DNA of 64,000 nt from UBA12087 sp964370815 (GCA_964370815.1 CAYJKQ010000003.1:1-64000), one strand, 5' to 3'; positions 9,168 to 17,787 are shown, counted from the first letter of the stretch. Notes: generated by a model from the sequence alone, not told the origin. Numbers and translations: made by a program.

Positions 9168-11042
9168 TCAATTGTCTTTGGCTCCGGCATTGATCCAATC
9201 GATGATGATCTGAATATCAGCGTCAGATAACCTATCTCCAGAAGGTGGCATCTTTATCCCGGAGGTTGCCTGGAGCAATTTGATAAGTGGACTGTTTACC
9301 CCATCACCAGGTATGATCTGTGGACCGCTTTCTCCGGATGTCATCACTCCCAAGTAAGTGGTTGAATCATAACCAGCCTGACCTGTTCTCGTCCCATGAC
9401 AAACATTACAACGTGACTGGAAGATCGGTTGAATATTAGCTGCAAAGCTGACATCTCCACCAGAAGGTATTGAAGTACTGGAAGGAGCAGTTGGGACAGT
9501 TGTTCTTTCAGGGATGACGGGAGGATTCTTCTCCCAATTGCGGATAAATGCCACCAGGGCTTCGATCTGGTCGTCACTGAGGGAGCCACCGCGGGTTTCT
9601 CCAAAAGGAGACATTCCAAAATCTGGTTGACCCTGAGAGATAATGTTGCGAATGGTGTTGTCATCACGGGTTTTGAGATATTCAGACGAACTAATGGGTG
9701 GGATGATATCCCCTTGAAGAGAGGGATTAGGTCCTCCCTCACCATATTTGCCATGGCATGCCATACAATATTCAGCAAAAAGTTTTGCTCCAGTAGTAAT
9801 CCCGGTACCAGACCCAGATTCAAGTGTGTAGTTTACAAGCGCAGTAATCTGATCGGAGGTAAGGATATCGCCCCAAACAGGCATGGTAATATGAGCGCCA
9901 CCGGATTCGATCATGAACAAAGCAGTGGCTTTATCGGGAGCAACAGGTACTTTTTCCCCATGGCAAGCTGCGCAATAAACTCCAAAGAGCCTGGTACCCG
10001 CTGGATAGCTCTGTGGATCCGATACATACGCTGCCAGTGTATTCAAATCATCGGTCGTCAAGGTGCCACTCCAACCAGGCATGGTCATTTCGTGGCCACC
10101 CTCAACGATCAAGGTTTGCAGCTCTTCTTTGCTACCATTAAAGGCAATGCCCTCTCCATGACAACCCGCACAATTAATTACAAACAATCGCTGTCCATCA
10201 GGTGCGGCTAAAAAATTTAAGAGGGAATCTTGCTCATTTAAATTTAGTGTTTTCACCCAATCGGGGATATTTTGGTCCGCATGAGGAGGGAAATCTTTAC
10301 CTTCGTCAAAGACACGCTGCAATTCAAGCGGGTTCCCGGTAGCCTGGATGGAATTTATATGACACGCGGAACATTCCCGGGTGAAAAGGGCGCTGCCGTT
10401 GGGTGATAGAATAAAACCGACCAGCATGTCAATTTCATCCGTGCTCAGGTCGCCACCCCAGGCAGGCATGCCCTGGTGATTACCCGCCGCGATGATCTGA
10501 TGCAGGTCAGCTCCAGCCTGGATATCTATTCCAGGTCCATGGCAATTGGCACAATTGGAGGTATATAAGTCAGCGGCTCTGTCCACGACCACAGCAACCT
10601 GGGGAGGAGGTGCTTCATTTACAGAGAGAAAAGTAAGTCCACCAATCCCCAACAGCACACCAACCGCCATAAAGCTGGCAAAGGGTCGCCTACGGAAATG
10701 ACGTTTTGGACTTCTATCCAAAAATGGCAGCAACAAAAGCAAGCCAATGAACAAACCTGGCAGGATCATGGCACCAACTACTTCCAGTTTTCCGGGGAAA
10801 TATTTCAGCAACTGGAATAGAAACAGAAAATACCATTCCGGACGAGGGGTATAGTTGGCATCATTGGGATTGGCACGCGCTTCGACCGGGGCACCAAGAA
10901 AATAAGCCAGTAATACCAGAACAAGCAGGATGAGCAACGAGACCACCACATCTTTAAAGATAATGTCCGGGAAGAAGGGAACACCCTTTTCTTTGTCATT
11001 CTTATATTTTTCCAAGTATTCTTGCTGTTCTTGTTTTTTCAT
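9168..11042 (-). CDS. Cytochrome b subunit IV-type protein fused to six c-type haem domains
   Basis: This 624-residue protein joins two modules. Residues 1-140 match the C-terminal half of cytochrome b (subunit IV): three membrane helices and the quinol-site motif PEWY (68-71) in RPEWYFLFLFQLLKYFPG. The rest is extracytoplasmic with six CxxCH sites at 164, 224, 291, 357, 426 and 545, most in cytochrome c class I modules with a MPxW or MPP axial-Met segment. Firmicute QcrC has the same plan with one haem. Third gene of the Rieske/b6 operon, three bases after its partner, it should carry electrons from quinol out to a periplasmic acceptor. Confidence 0.9.
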   Translation of the reverse strand: MKKQEQQEYLEKYKNDKEKGVPFFPDIIFKDVVVSLLILLVLVLLAYFLGAPVEARANPNDANYTPRPEWYFLFLFQLLKYFPGKLEVVGAMILPGLFIGLLLLLPFLDRSPKRHFRRRPFASFMAVGVLLGIGGLTFLSVNEAPPPQVAVVVDRAADLYTSNCANCHGPGIDIQAGADLHQIIAAGNHQGMPAWGGDLSTDEIDMLVGFILSPNGSALFTRECSACHINSIQATGNPLELQRVFDEGKDFPPHADQNIPDWVKTLNLNEQDSLLNFLAAPDGQRLFVINCAGCHGEGIAFNGSKEELQTLIVEGGHEMTMPGWSGTLTTDDLNTLAAYVSDPQSYPAGTRLFGVYCAACHGEKVPVAPDKATALFMIESGGAHITMPVWGDILTSDQITALVNYTLESGSGTGITTGAKLFAEYCMACHGKYGEGGPNPSLQGDIIPPISSSEYLKTRDDNTIRNIISQGQPDFGMSPFGETRGGSLSDDQIEALVAFIRNWEKNPPVIPERTTVPTAPSSTSIPSGGDVSFAANIQPIFQSRCNVCHGTRTGQAGYDSTTYLGVMTSGESGPQIIPGDGVNSPLIKLLQATSGIKMPPSGDRLSDADIQIIIDWINAGAKDN

Positions 11043-11045
11043 GGT

Positions 11046-11705
11046 TTACTCATCCTTCCCTGGAACAGCGGAGATCCCATTGCGTATGACAAGGTATAAA
11101 TGGACGCCCACCAGAAGAAGCAAGGTTACGGGCAGAACCCAGATATGTGTTCCATAAAAACGAGCCAGGGTGACTGCCGAAAGCTCACTGCCACCACGGG
11201 CAACCCGCAACATCCACTCACCAACCACTGGAGCTACTCCGATTATTCGAGTCCCAACAGTTGTAGCCCAATATGCTCGTTGGTCCCAGGGCAGCAGGTA
11301 ACCTGTAAATCCAAAACCGATCACCACGATCAGTAAGATAACTCCTGTCATCCAGGTGACCTCGCGTGGAAACTTATACGCCCCGTAAAAGAAGACCCTT
11401 AGCAGATGTGCCACAGTCAGGATCACCATGGCGGATGCTCCCCAATGATGCATGCCACGAATAAACCAGCCCATGGGTAACTGGGTGGTGATATAAACCA
11501 CGCTATCATAGGCATGGTCCGGAGTGGGGACATAGTACAAGGTGAGTAGGATACCCGTGACAGCCTGGTTGACGGCTACAAAAAGAGTAGCGCTTCCGAG
11601 GGTATAAAGCCAGTTCACATGGGGGATCTTGCGCAAGAAAATGGCTTCCCAGACACCCTGCCAACCAAAGCGTTCTTCCATCCAATTACCAAATTTTGCC
11701 ATCAT
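11046..11705 (-). CDS. Cytochrome b6-type subunit of a quinol oxidoreductase complex
   Basis: A 219-residue cytochrome b N-terminal half with four membrane helices. The four haem-binding His fall at H86, H100, H187 and H202, the same numbers as in chloroplast cytochrome b6. The PRE(V/L)TW block and GYLLPWDQ (134-141) are intact. It sits between the Rieske gene and the subunit IV fusion with 2-3 base gaps, so the three form one operon and complex. The N-terminal FGWQGVWEAIF amphipathic segment fits the b6/QcrB type. Confidence 0.93.
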   Translation of the reverse strand: MMAKFGNWMEERFGWQGVWEAIFLRKIPHVNWLYTLGSATLFVAVNQAVTGILLTLYYVPTPDHAYDSVVYITTQLPMGWFIRGMHHWGASAMVILTVAHLLRVFFYGAYKFPREVTWMTGVILLIVVIGFGFTGYLLPWDQRAYWATTVGTRIIGVAPVVGEWMLRVARGGSELSAVTLARFYGTHIWVLPVTLLLLVGVHLYLVIRNGISAVPGKDE

Positions 11706-11707
11706 GG

Positions 11708-12202
11708 TTATCCGCCTCGCTTTACATACAAGATCCCGCCTTCAACCTTGCTTTCCAAGCGATCCAAAGGTCGAGGAGGTGGCCCTCCAGTAACTTTTCC
11801 ATCCCTGGAAAAAGTTGCATTATGGCACGGGCAGAAAAACCCATCTTGTTCCTCGATCCACCGCACACGGCAGCCAAGATGGGTACACACATTGGACATT
11901 ACAATATAATCCTGTCCGTTTTCAGTTAATACATAAGCCGAGATCTCAGATTCTGTTTTGATCCAGCCTGTCTGTGTTTCCAGGACAGTTTTGAACAAAG
12001 TAGGTGTGTTCATCTCTACTTTATTGACAGATCCCAACTGGATCCAATCACCGCTATCCTGTTTTGAAGCCGGACCAACCACGTAAGCAATGGCTGGAAG
12101 ACCATAGGCGATTCCGATCAAGCTGCCAACCCCAGCGATCGTTGCTTTCATAAAATCACTGCGGTTGATCTTTTTGCCTTCTTCTTCTGTTTCTCCCATC
12201 AA
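11708..12202 (-). CDS. Rieske 2Fe-2S protein of the cytochrome b complex
   Basis: A 164-residue Rieske protein. Cluster ligands are in CTHLGC (106-111) and CPCH (124-127), followed by the GPPPRPL loop. A membrane anchor covers residues 20-42, and the preceding segment (INRSDFMK) lacks a twin Arg, so export by Tat is not obvious. It is the first gene of the operon, with an AGGAGA ribosome-binding site. It should pass electrons from quinol to the haem c domains of the fusion protein. Confidence 0.93.
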   Translation of the reverse strand: MMGETEEEGKKINRSDFMKATIAGVGSLIGIAYGLPAIAYVVGPASKQDSGDWIQLGSVNKVEMNTPTLFKTVLETQTGWIKTESEISAYVLTENGQDYIVMSNVCTHLGCRVRWIEEQDGFFCPCHNATFSRDGKVTGGPPPRPLDRLESKVEGGILYVKRGG

Positions 12203-12618
12203 ATTTCTCCTTCCAATATTTCTGAATATCGTAACTAATTAATTATTCTGGGAAGATGGGGGTTCATAAGTGGGCACAGCCAACTTACGAACCCTCCGCC
12301 CCCCTTTTTTGAGAAGAAACTGAATATCTTCATTTATTCAGGGGTGCTTATCTAATCGCAATCAAATCCATTAAACTGATAATTGAGGGATTTAAGAACA
12401 TAACCCCTACCAGAATAGATAGTTTTCTAAAAAAATATTTGGTTTTTTTCGTACTTCATGGGGAAGAACTATGGTCTGTTTGAATCGAAAAATCCACATG
12501 ACACCTCCGGTATTCAAGAAACAATTTTCCCGGTTCTTTGGCGAAGAATTCCAAGAAAATTTTACTTAGTCTACCATAATTATTAAAATTATAAAAATAT
12601 TTGTAACTGTTAAGGTTA
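12203..12618. other. Upstream region of the Rieske operon
   Basis: No gene is visible in these 416 bases. They hold the leader hairpin described next, a G/C tract (CCGCCCCCCTTTTTT), and AT-rich sequence that probably carries the operon promoter. I could not fix a -35/-10 pair with confidence. Confidence 0.4.
12260..12294 (-). promoter_or_regulatory. Leader hairpin 57 bases before the Rieske start
   Basis: On the minus strand GGGTTCGTAAGT pairs with ACTTATGAACCC over 12 positions (one G-U) around an 11-base loop. It is not followed by a T run, so it is not a plain terminator for the minus strand. It may stabilise or regulate the mRNA. Confidence 0.3.
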
Positions 12619-12902
12619 AGATCCTAAAGGTTACTCTGGCAGAAGAATTGGAACGATTAGACGGTTGATCATGCTCTCGATCACTCTATTTTTCAGTGCA
12701 AACCCTTGAGCCCCTGACAAAACCGCCTTATGTCATCATCCTCCGCTAAATGCAGGCGGAGCGAACTGCCGAAGGACACCGGGACGGTGTGGCGGGTAGT
12801 GCCAGGGAGTGCAGGTGAGGATCTCATTATTTGAGTAATGGGGAGATGCTTCGTCACTTCGCTCCTCAGCATGACAGGTTTTGTTAGGCGTTCTCAGGGT
12901 CT
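12619..12902 (+). repeat. MITE-like dispersed element, copy B (interrupted)
   Basis: The left end (AGATCCTAAAGGTTACTCTG) and interior (GAAGAATTGGAACGATTAG) match copies A and C, and the right terminus (CAGGGTCTGAGTAGG) appears only after an intervening block of about 176 bases. The split shows that another element landed inside this copy close to its right end. Confidence 0.55.
12713..12888. repeat. Nested palindromic intergenic repeat inserted in copy B
   Basis: The block begins with CCTGACAAAACC and ends with its near-complement GGTTTTGTTAGG (11 of 12 pairing). The right part holds GATGCTTCGTCACTTCGCTC and CTCAGCATGACAG, a REP-like sequence type I have seen in many bacterial intergenic regions. 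A related fragment lies near 20090-20135. No open reading frame. Confidence 0.5.
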
Positions 12903-12975
12903 GAGTAGGAACAAATTCATTTCATCTTTTCTGGCAGAATTTTTTTTCTACCAGTGGTTCTTGTCTAAAAGGAAT

Positions 12976-13383
12976 TCAGGGGTTGAAACCCGGCGGTGGA
13001 TATAAGCCATTCATTTTAAGCCAGGTTTCTGCTGGTCCCTGCCAGCCAAATCTCTTAAAATCCACCCTACCGCGTTCGTTGAATACAATGCCCTCTTCTT
13101 CCAGCAGCTGGCGCTGCTGCTCTGCACCTCCTCGCAAGCTGAGCTTACCCTGGGAATTGATAACACGCTGCCAGGGAACGTCATTTGGACAGGCTGCCAT
13201 TGCGCCGCCCACCCAGCGGGCTGCAAAGGCATCGTAACTTTTCGGATCCATAGCCCCTGGTGGCGGGATCATGGCTGCGATCTGACCATAACTGGTCACT
13301 CTGCCAGGCGGGATCTGGCGCACGATATCCCAAACGCGGGCGTTAAAAGCATGCATGTTCGGGGAAGATGTAAAGTGTGGCAT
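12976..13383 (-). CDS. Alkyltransferase-like (ATL) MGMT-family DNA repair protein
   Basis: A 135-residue protein with the MGMT DNA-binding domain (VWDIVRQIPPGRVTSYGQIA). At the site of the acceptor Cys (PCHRV in MGMT) it reads VPWQRVI, so Trp replaces Cys. This is the mark of ATL proteins, which bind O6-alkylguanine without repairing it and channel the lesion to nucleotide excision repair. A shorter start at M10 is possible. It stands alone between repeats and an exported protein gene. Confidence 0.87.
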   Translation of the reverse strand: MPHFTSSPNMHAFNARVWDIVRQIPPGRVTSYGQIAAMIPPPGAMDPKSYDAFAARWVGGAMAACPNDVPWQRVINSQGKLSLRGGAEQQRQLLEEEGIVFNERGRVDFKRFGWQGPAETWLKMNGLYPPPGFNP

Positions 13384-13411
13384 TTACAACCATTCTTCAG
13401 ATCAATAATAC

Positions 13412-13540
13412 TTACGGTATACCCAGTTCAGTTTTTTCCTGCTGCTTGCCTTTGTGCTGCATAACCTGGTCAACGATACCCTGGTACATCTCTATGGTTT
13501 TTTTATAGTGTTTCGTTTCAGCGCTTTTGGAGGTTATCAT
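13412..13540 (-). CDS. Possible 42-residue Lys/Gln-rich small protein
   Basis: A short frame starting MITSKSAETKHYKK and ending TELGIP lies between the terminator at 13603 and the ATL gene. A GGATCAGGG stretch sits before the ATG. It is strongly charged and I do not recognise it. It could equally be the leftover C-terminus of a lost gene. Confidence 0.25.
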   Translation of the reverse strand: MITSKSAETKHYKKTIEMYQGIVDQVMQHKGKQQEKTELGIP

Positions 13541-13602
13541 TTCAACCCTGATCCTGATTCCTTCTTGTGGCTAACAGCCTCGTATGCATGCGTCTAAACA
13601 GA

Positions 13603-13644
13603 AAGGAGAACAACCGAGTTATTGATGCCCCGGTTGTTCTCCTT
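13603..13644 (-). terminator. Intrinsic terminator after the exported FnIII-like protein
   Basis: A perfect 14-base-pair stem (AAGGAGAACAACCG and CGGTTGTTCTCCTT) with a 14-base loop. On the minus strand it is followed by TTTCTGTTT. It lies 124 bases after the stop at 13768. Confidence 0.8.
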
Positions 13645-13767
13645 ATTCTACACGCATTCACAGGTCTCTAACAAGGGAATAAAGTGATTGATCAATGCAA
13701 CCATCCTCCACTTCTGCCCTGAATAAAAACTTTTTCACAGGTTTGTCAAAATCAAATCCCTGGTTTG

Positions 13768-14925
13768 CTATGGTGATGGATATAATGCGGAAGGATCAAC
13801 CGACCCATCACCCTGAATTGGTATCAAAGGCTCTGCTTCAAGGGAAGATGTAGTCGATAGTGATAACGTAGCCCAATCTGCAATAAACTGGGTGTTATGG
13901 GAGATTTTGTAAAAAAATAACCCAACACGTCCACTGCTAAAAGTAGAATCTGAACCATCAAAGACAAGTGACCCATTTATATAGAACTTCAGATTACTAC
14001 CATTTGCGACCACTTTCAGGGTATTCCTTCCAAATTTGACAAGTTTATTGGTCTGGCACCAACCACCTGTCGGGCTCGGTAACCAAATATCATTCTGTTT
14101 AACAAAAATTGCGTAATCGCCTTGATTTGTGATCTCGAAGTAATAGCCATTCTTCCAACCATTATTTGTCGAATTGAATGTGGGAGTGCCGCGAACGATA
14201 AGCCCGCTATAAGTGGTTGTGTCTGTGGGATCATAACCATGTATCCTGGCTTCATAAGTAAAGTTCGTATAGTTCTGATTGTAACTGCTACTTGAATATT
14301 CGTAATTATAACCAAAACGACCATTGGTGTAATAGGTAGAACTACTATTCGTCCATGTCCCACCCGGATGTTGCTCCCAGCCGGTTGAATTCCCGTTAAA
14401 CTGTGAATTGAAACCTGTAATCGGCTTGATTACAGTGAAAGCCTTATAGGCACTCCATGCTTTCCAGATACCGCCCACTTTCGCCCGAACTCTCCATTTA
14501 TAGGCGGCATAGACTAATTTCGTTGTGGGAGTGTTCAAGCAGTTCTTGGCTCCACAGACACTAGATAGTACCTTTTTTGTATAGACTATTGTAGACCCTT
14601 TCCTAACCTGGAATTGATAACTTGTCGCACCGGTGATCCTAGTCCATCGGAAGGTTGGCGTCTTGTCTGTGATGCTCCCGTTCGGACGATTTGGAATCGG
14701 AACAGCCGATGATCCAACGATGAGATTCTTTGCAAGAAACCTTCCAACATCCGTGGTGGCAGTCCTGACGGGTAAATATCCACTTGTGGTTGCTTTGGGT
14801 AGCGGGAGGAGGGAAGGCATAGCATGTACCTTACTCACAAAAAAACCCGGGCTGGTCGACAGAATAATCGCCACAATTACCAATACAAACAAACCATAAA
14901 ATTTTCCTTTACCTCTTGCGGTCAT
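13768..14925 (-). CDS. Exported protein with FnIII-like and concanavalin/LamG-like domains
   Basis: A 385-residue secreted or anchored protein. The start at 14925 is chosen over the longer frame (14973) because AAAAGGAGGAG lies right before it. Residues 10-35 form a signal or anchor helix. Residues of about 75-165 look like a fibronectin III/Ig domain (TPTFRWTRITGATSYQFQV, YKWRVRA). Residues of about 170-360 resemble a concanavalin-like sandwich (GRNTLKVVANGSNLKFYING, GRVGLFFY), as in carbohydrate-binding or DUF1080-type domains. Probably a cell-surface glycan-binding protein. The ligand is unknown. Confidence 0.78.
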   Translation of the reverse strand: MTARGKGKFYGLFVLVIVAIILSTSPGFFVSKVHAMPSLLPLPKATTSGYLPVRTATTDVGRFLAKNLIVGSSAVPIPNRPNGSITDKTPTFRWTRITGATSYQFQVRKGSTIVYTKKVLSSVCGAKNCLNTPTTKLVYAAYKWRVRAKVGGIWKAWSAYKAFTVIKPITGFNSQFNGNSTGWEQHPGGTWTNSSSTYYTNGRFGYNYEYSSSSYNQNYTNFTYEARIHGYDPTDTTTYSGLIVRGTPTFNSTNNGWKNGYYFEITNQGDYAIFVKQNDIWLPSPTGGWCQTNKLVKFGRNTLKVVANGSNLKFYINGSLVFDGSDSTFSSGRVGLFFYKISHNTQFIADWATLSLSTTSSLEAEPLIPIQGDGSVDPSALYPSP

Positions 14926-15626
14926 GCTTCTCCTCCTTTTAATTTTCGACCAATTTCCGACAACTCTATGCAAGTAAGTGAATTAATATTCAATTGGTCA
15001 TCAATATTATGATCTGTTTCCTCCACTTTTGGAAATACAGCAATGCCTTATACTGCTTATTTCTCCTTGTTGCCCAAATTCCTGGAGATCGCACTCAAAG
15101 TGGCAATGAAAATGATACTAATTCGCAGTACAAGTGTCATTTTTCACATAATTACTTTATCATTAATTTGAGGGTAATACAACTATTAAAACTATTTAAG
15201 TTGCAGGATTTTTGTTGGTTTTTTCCAATACGAGCAAGTCGTTGGAACAACGCCAACCACGAGTGACATGCAGCGCTACACCGACTGCATCCAGGAGTTG
15301 ACAATAGTCAGGAAGGAACTTATAAAGAAAAAAAATCAGATACCAACGAGAGGCAAGAATTTTTGCCTCCAGTGGACCAAGCTGGGTCAATAGTGCCCCG
15401 GCAGCTATTCCACCCATCACAGTCCAAAAATTTACCAAGGATTCTCTCTGGAAATACACATCTTCCACACCACGATATTTCCAAAGGTTTTTTATCTGGA
15501 CCTGTTTTTATTTATGGGCAATGGATATGGACGCTGCAGCATTTACTTTTTCAGAACTGAAATTAGGTATCAACTTTCCCCCTGCTTTAAATTCGTAGTC
15601 TATTACGGGATGCTGGAAATTCAAAC
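14926..15626. other. Intergenic region with a possible membrane-protein relic
   Basis: About 700 bases without a convincing gene. A minus-strand frame at 15196-15468 (about 90 residues from a GTG) contains a hydrophobic run (NFWTVMGGIAAGALL) and LEAKILASRWYLIFF, which looks like a piece of a membrane protein, but it has no ribosome-binding site and I cannot assign it. The part from 14926 to 15190 is AT-rich and shows nothing. Confidence 0.35.
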
Positions 15627-16196
15627 CTATCCAATCTCCCTGCAAATATCAAGGATGGGGATCATCAAATTCACTGCCACCACCCGATAGGCAGGTTGAT
15701 AGTGCCTGGAATAAATATGCGAGTGATGGATGGATGGGTAATCCCGGGTTCGCATTTCTGCCATAAATCTCTCGAAATTATCGATCAAGAAATGCAGATC
15801 TGGTCTGTCAGGTATTTGACAGATCAATGACCCATATTGTTCCAAGCGTCGATTTGAACCAACAATTTCATCAGCAGTACGCACAAAAGCTTCCAGTAAA
15901 GGATCGATATTGTTGGTGAGTGCCAGGTAAGGACGCAGGTGAACCCGAACTACTTTGCGTTCCAGCCTTGATTCCGGCGAGATCTGCTCAACTAGAGGTT
16001 GGCTTGCATCCGGGATCAGCCTGATTATTTCGGTCCCCAGACAGGTTCGGGCGCGGGAAGAATCCGTGAAGGCATGCCCATTACCCATGGCTGCCTGGTA
16101 AAGGAATTTGTAAACGTCCTGGGCTTGCAAATGCGGGTAGCGAGCGCAGTGTTCGATCAGCCGGTTCTTCAAACGGATTGGCAGGCTGTCCGTCAT
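15627..16196 (-). CDS. Unrecognised protein coupled to SurE
   Basis: A 189-residue, probably cytosolic protein with an N-terminal block DVYKFLYQAAMGNGHAF that I have seen in uncharacterised bacterial proteins, and many His, Arg and Tyr residues toward the C-terminus (SIHHSHIYSRHYQPAYR). I chose the ATG at 16196 because it overlaps the SurE stop by four bases (ATGA), while the longer frame starts 21 bases earlier without a ribosome-binding site. Translational coupling suggests a shared role with SurE. No function is assigned. Confidence 0.72.
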   Translation of the reverse strand: MTDSLPIRLKNRLIEHCARYPHLQAQDVYKFLYQAAMGNGHAFTDSSRARTCLGTEIIRLIPDASQPLVEQISPESRLERKVVRVHLRPYLALTNNIDPLLEAFVRTADEIVGSNRRLEQYGSLICQIPDRPDLHFLIDNFERFMAEMRTRDYPSIHHSHIYSRHYQPAYRVVAVNLMIPILDICREIG

Positions 16197-16978
16197 GCTT
16201 CCGTGTTTGTGGTCCAATCCCAGGTCCGCATTGAAATCAGTGCTTCCTGATCTGTCAGATATAACTGCAAAGGAGTGATCGAGACATAACCCGCCTTGAG
16301 AGCTCCATAATCCGTACCATCTTCAAGGCTGCCGGTAGGAGGTTCGCCACCGATCCAATAATAGGGATGACCGCGCGGGTCGAAGCGCTGTTCCAGCACA
16401 TCGCGGTAGATGCGCAGTCCCTGGCGGGTCAGCATGAAACCCTTGAGCTTTTCATATGGCATATACGGCACATTGATATTCAGCAGAACCCCCTCCGGCA
16501 TACCCGCTTGCATGGACCTGGCGATCACTTCATGCGCAACGCGGGCTGCTGTGCTGAAGTCGATTGAAACAGGGCGGTTTTCAGGCATATCCAGCGAAAC
16601 TGCAAACCCCGGTATTTTTCCCGTAATGACACCCTCCATAGCCGCCATGACCGTGCCTGAATAGGTAATATCATGTCCAACATTGCAATTGGGGTTGATG
16701 CCTGCCACCACCAGGTCGATCTTTTCCTTCACCAACCCCATCAATGGAATGGCTACACAATCTGAAGGAGCGCCATCCGTTGAAAATGCCGGGCTGCCAT
16801 CTGCCAGGAAGACCTCATGCACCCGCAACGGACGTTCGAGCGTCTTGACATGCCCGGAAGCCGACCAGTTGCGGTCGGGAGCACACACGGTCACCTGACC
16901 CATTTTTCGCATTTCCTGTGCCAAGGCCAACAAACTGGGGTGAGTTACGCCGTCATCATTTGTTACCAAAATATGCAT
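16193..16978 (-). CDS. surE: 5'/3'-nucleotidase SurE (first copy)
   Basis: A 261-residue SurE phosphatase that removes phosphate from nucleoside monophosphates with a divalent metal. The metal motif NDDG is at residues 7-10, and GINPNCNVGHDITYSGTVMAA carries the conserved Asn and the YSGTV signature. It overlaps the next gene by four bases. A second, diverged SurE is encoded at 29535-30338. Confidence 0.93.
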   Translation of the reverse strand: MHILVTNDDGVTHPSLLALAQEMRKMGQVTVCAPDRNWSASGHVKTLERPLRVHEVFLADGSPAFSTDGAPSDCVAIPLMGLVKEKIDLVVAGINPNCNVGHDITYSGTVMAAMEGVITGKIPGFAVSLDMPENRPVSIDFSTAARVAHEVIARSMQAGMPEGVLLNINVPYMPYEKLKGFMLTRQGLRIYRDVLEQRFDPRGHPYYWIGGEPPTGSLEDGTDYGALKAGYVSITPLQLYLTDQEALISMRTWDWTTNTEA

Positions 16979-17110
16979 TATGCGAAAACCTTTTGTTCTT
17001 TAATTTTGTGATGATTCCATAAGGAATAACCTAATTATATCCGCAGGAAAATGATCCAGGAGATGAAAAGGAGGAAACTTTATTAGTCCAAAGGAAATCT
17101 CAGGATCGGA

Positions 17111-17398
17111 TCAATTGCCCTGAAAGAAGACTCCCACAATGACCGTTGCCAGCATGGTGATGACAACCATCACCAAGATGAGAAGATTAACAACAGGGAG
17201 GCGCAGAAAGATTCCCAATGGACCCGGTAGAACCCAGGCAAGTGTCAGCAAGCCAGCCGCGATCCCGATCGTGATGAAAAAGATACCAGCCAAAATCCAT
17301 ACCATGCCCCATGCCAACTTTGAGCCAGCGAAGATCAACAGGCTGCCTGCCAGGATGGCGATTACGATGAGTGCGATCTGTCCAATGGTTATCTTCAT
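17111..17398 (-). CDS. Small three-helix membrane protein
   Basis: A 95-residue hydrophobic protein with three membrane helices (about residues 5-25, 28-55 and 68-92) and almost no charged residues. It is not recognised. It is separated from SurE by 130 bases and reads the same way. Confidence 0.65.
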   Translation of the reverse strand: MKITIGQIALIVIAILAGSLLIFAGSKLAWGMVWILAGIFFITIGIAAGLLTLAWVLPGPLGIFLRLPVVNLLILVMVVITMLATVIVGVFFQGN

Positions 17399-17458
17399 TT
17401 ATACTGAACCTCTTTCCAGAAATAGTCTTATCAAATCAATACTTAAAACGAATTTATC

Positions 17459-17582
17459 TTACGATAAAGCGCCCATTCTGGCAATAACTTCCGTCAAGTT
17501 GGGGTGCCCATCATCTGCCGTCACTTTCCAGTAATATGTCTGACCCTCGGTTCCGGAAAAATTCCATTGTGTCACCCAACCA
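17459..17582 (-). pseudogene. Relic of a fibronectin III-like domain
   Basis: The minus strand reads WNFSGTEGQTYYWKVTADDG and ends at a TAA at 17459-17461. The YYWKVTADDG segment is the F/G-strand pattern of FnIII or Ig-like domains in surface proteins. A stop codon lies directly upstream and no start exists, so it is a fragment. Confidence 0.4.
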
Positions 17583-17652
17583 GGTTACAAAATAAACGTC
17601 AACGACTTCTTGTATTTTATAATGTTCCATGAGGAGACCTTCGGTCATTGCA

Positions 17653-17700
17653 TGGTGGGGTCAGGAGACCCCACCACAACAAGGAGACCCCACCACAATA
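17653..17700. repeat. Hairpin plus tandem 19-base repeat beside dispersed element C
   Basis: TGGTGGGGTC (17653-17662) pairs perfectly with GACCCCACCA (17667-17676). The right arm is part of a 19-base unit (17663-17681) repeated immediately at 17682-17700 with one change. The second unit abuts copy C and replaces its left terminus. Confidence 0.6.
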
Positions 17701-17787
17701 AGGTTTCTCTGGTAGAAGAATTGGAAAGGTTAGCCTGAACTTCATGCTATCGATCACTATGTTTTTTCTGGTAAACCTTTAGGGTCT
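17701..17787 (+). repeat. MITE-like dispersed element, copy C (left end lost)
   Basis: Matches copy A across most positions. Its right terminus AAACCTTTAGGGTCT is the exact complement of copy A's left terminus, which supports the terminal inverted repeat. The first eight bases are missing and replaced by the tandem repeat just before it. Confidence 0.6.

Noticed and set aside
12976..13383. Active O6-methylguanine methyltransferase
   Set aside because: The acceptor Cys is replaced by Trp (VPWQRVI), so transfer activity is impossible.
17663..17700. Start of a CRISPR array
   Set aside because: Only two adjacent 19-base units with no spacers, and no cas genes in the window.
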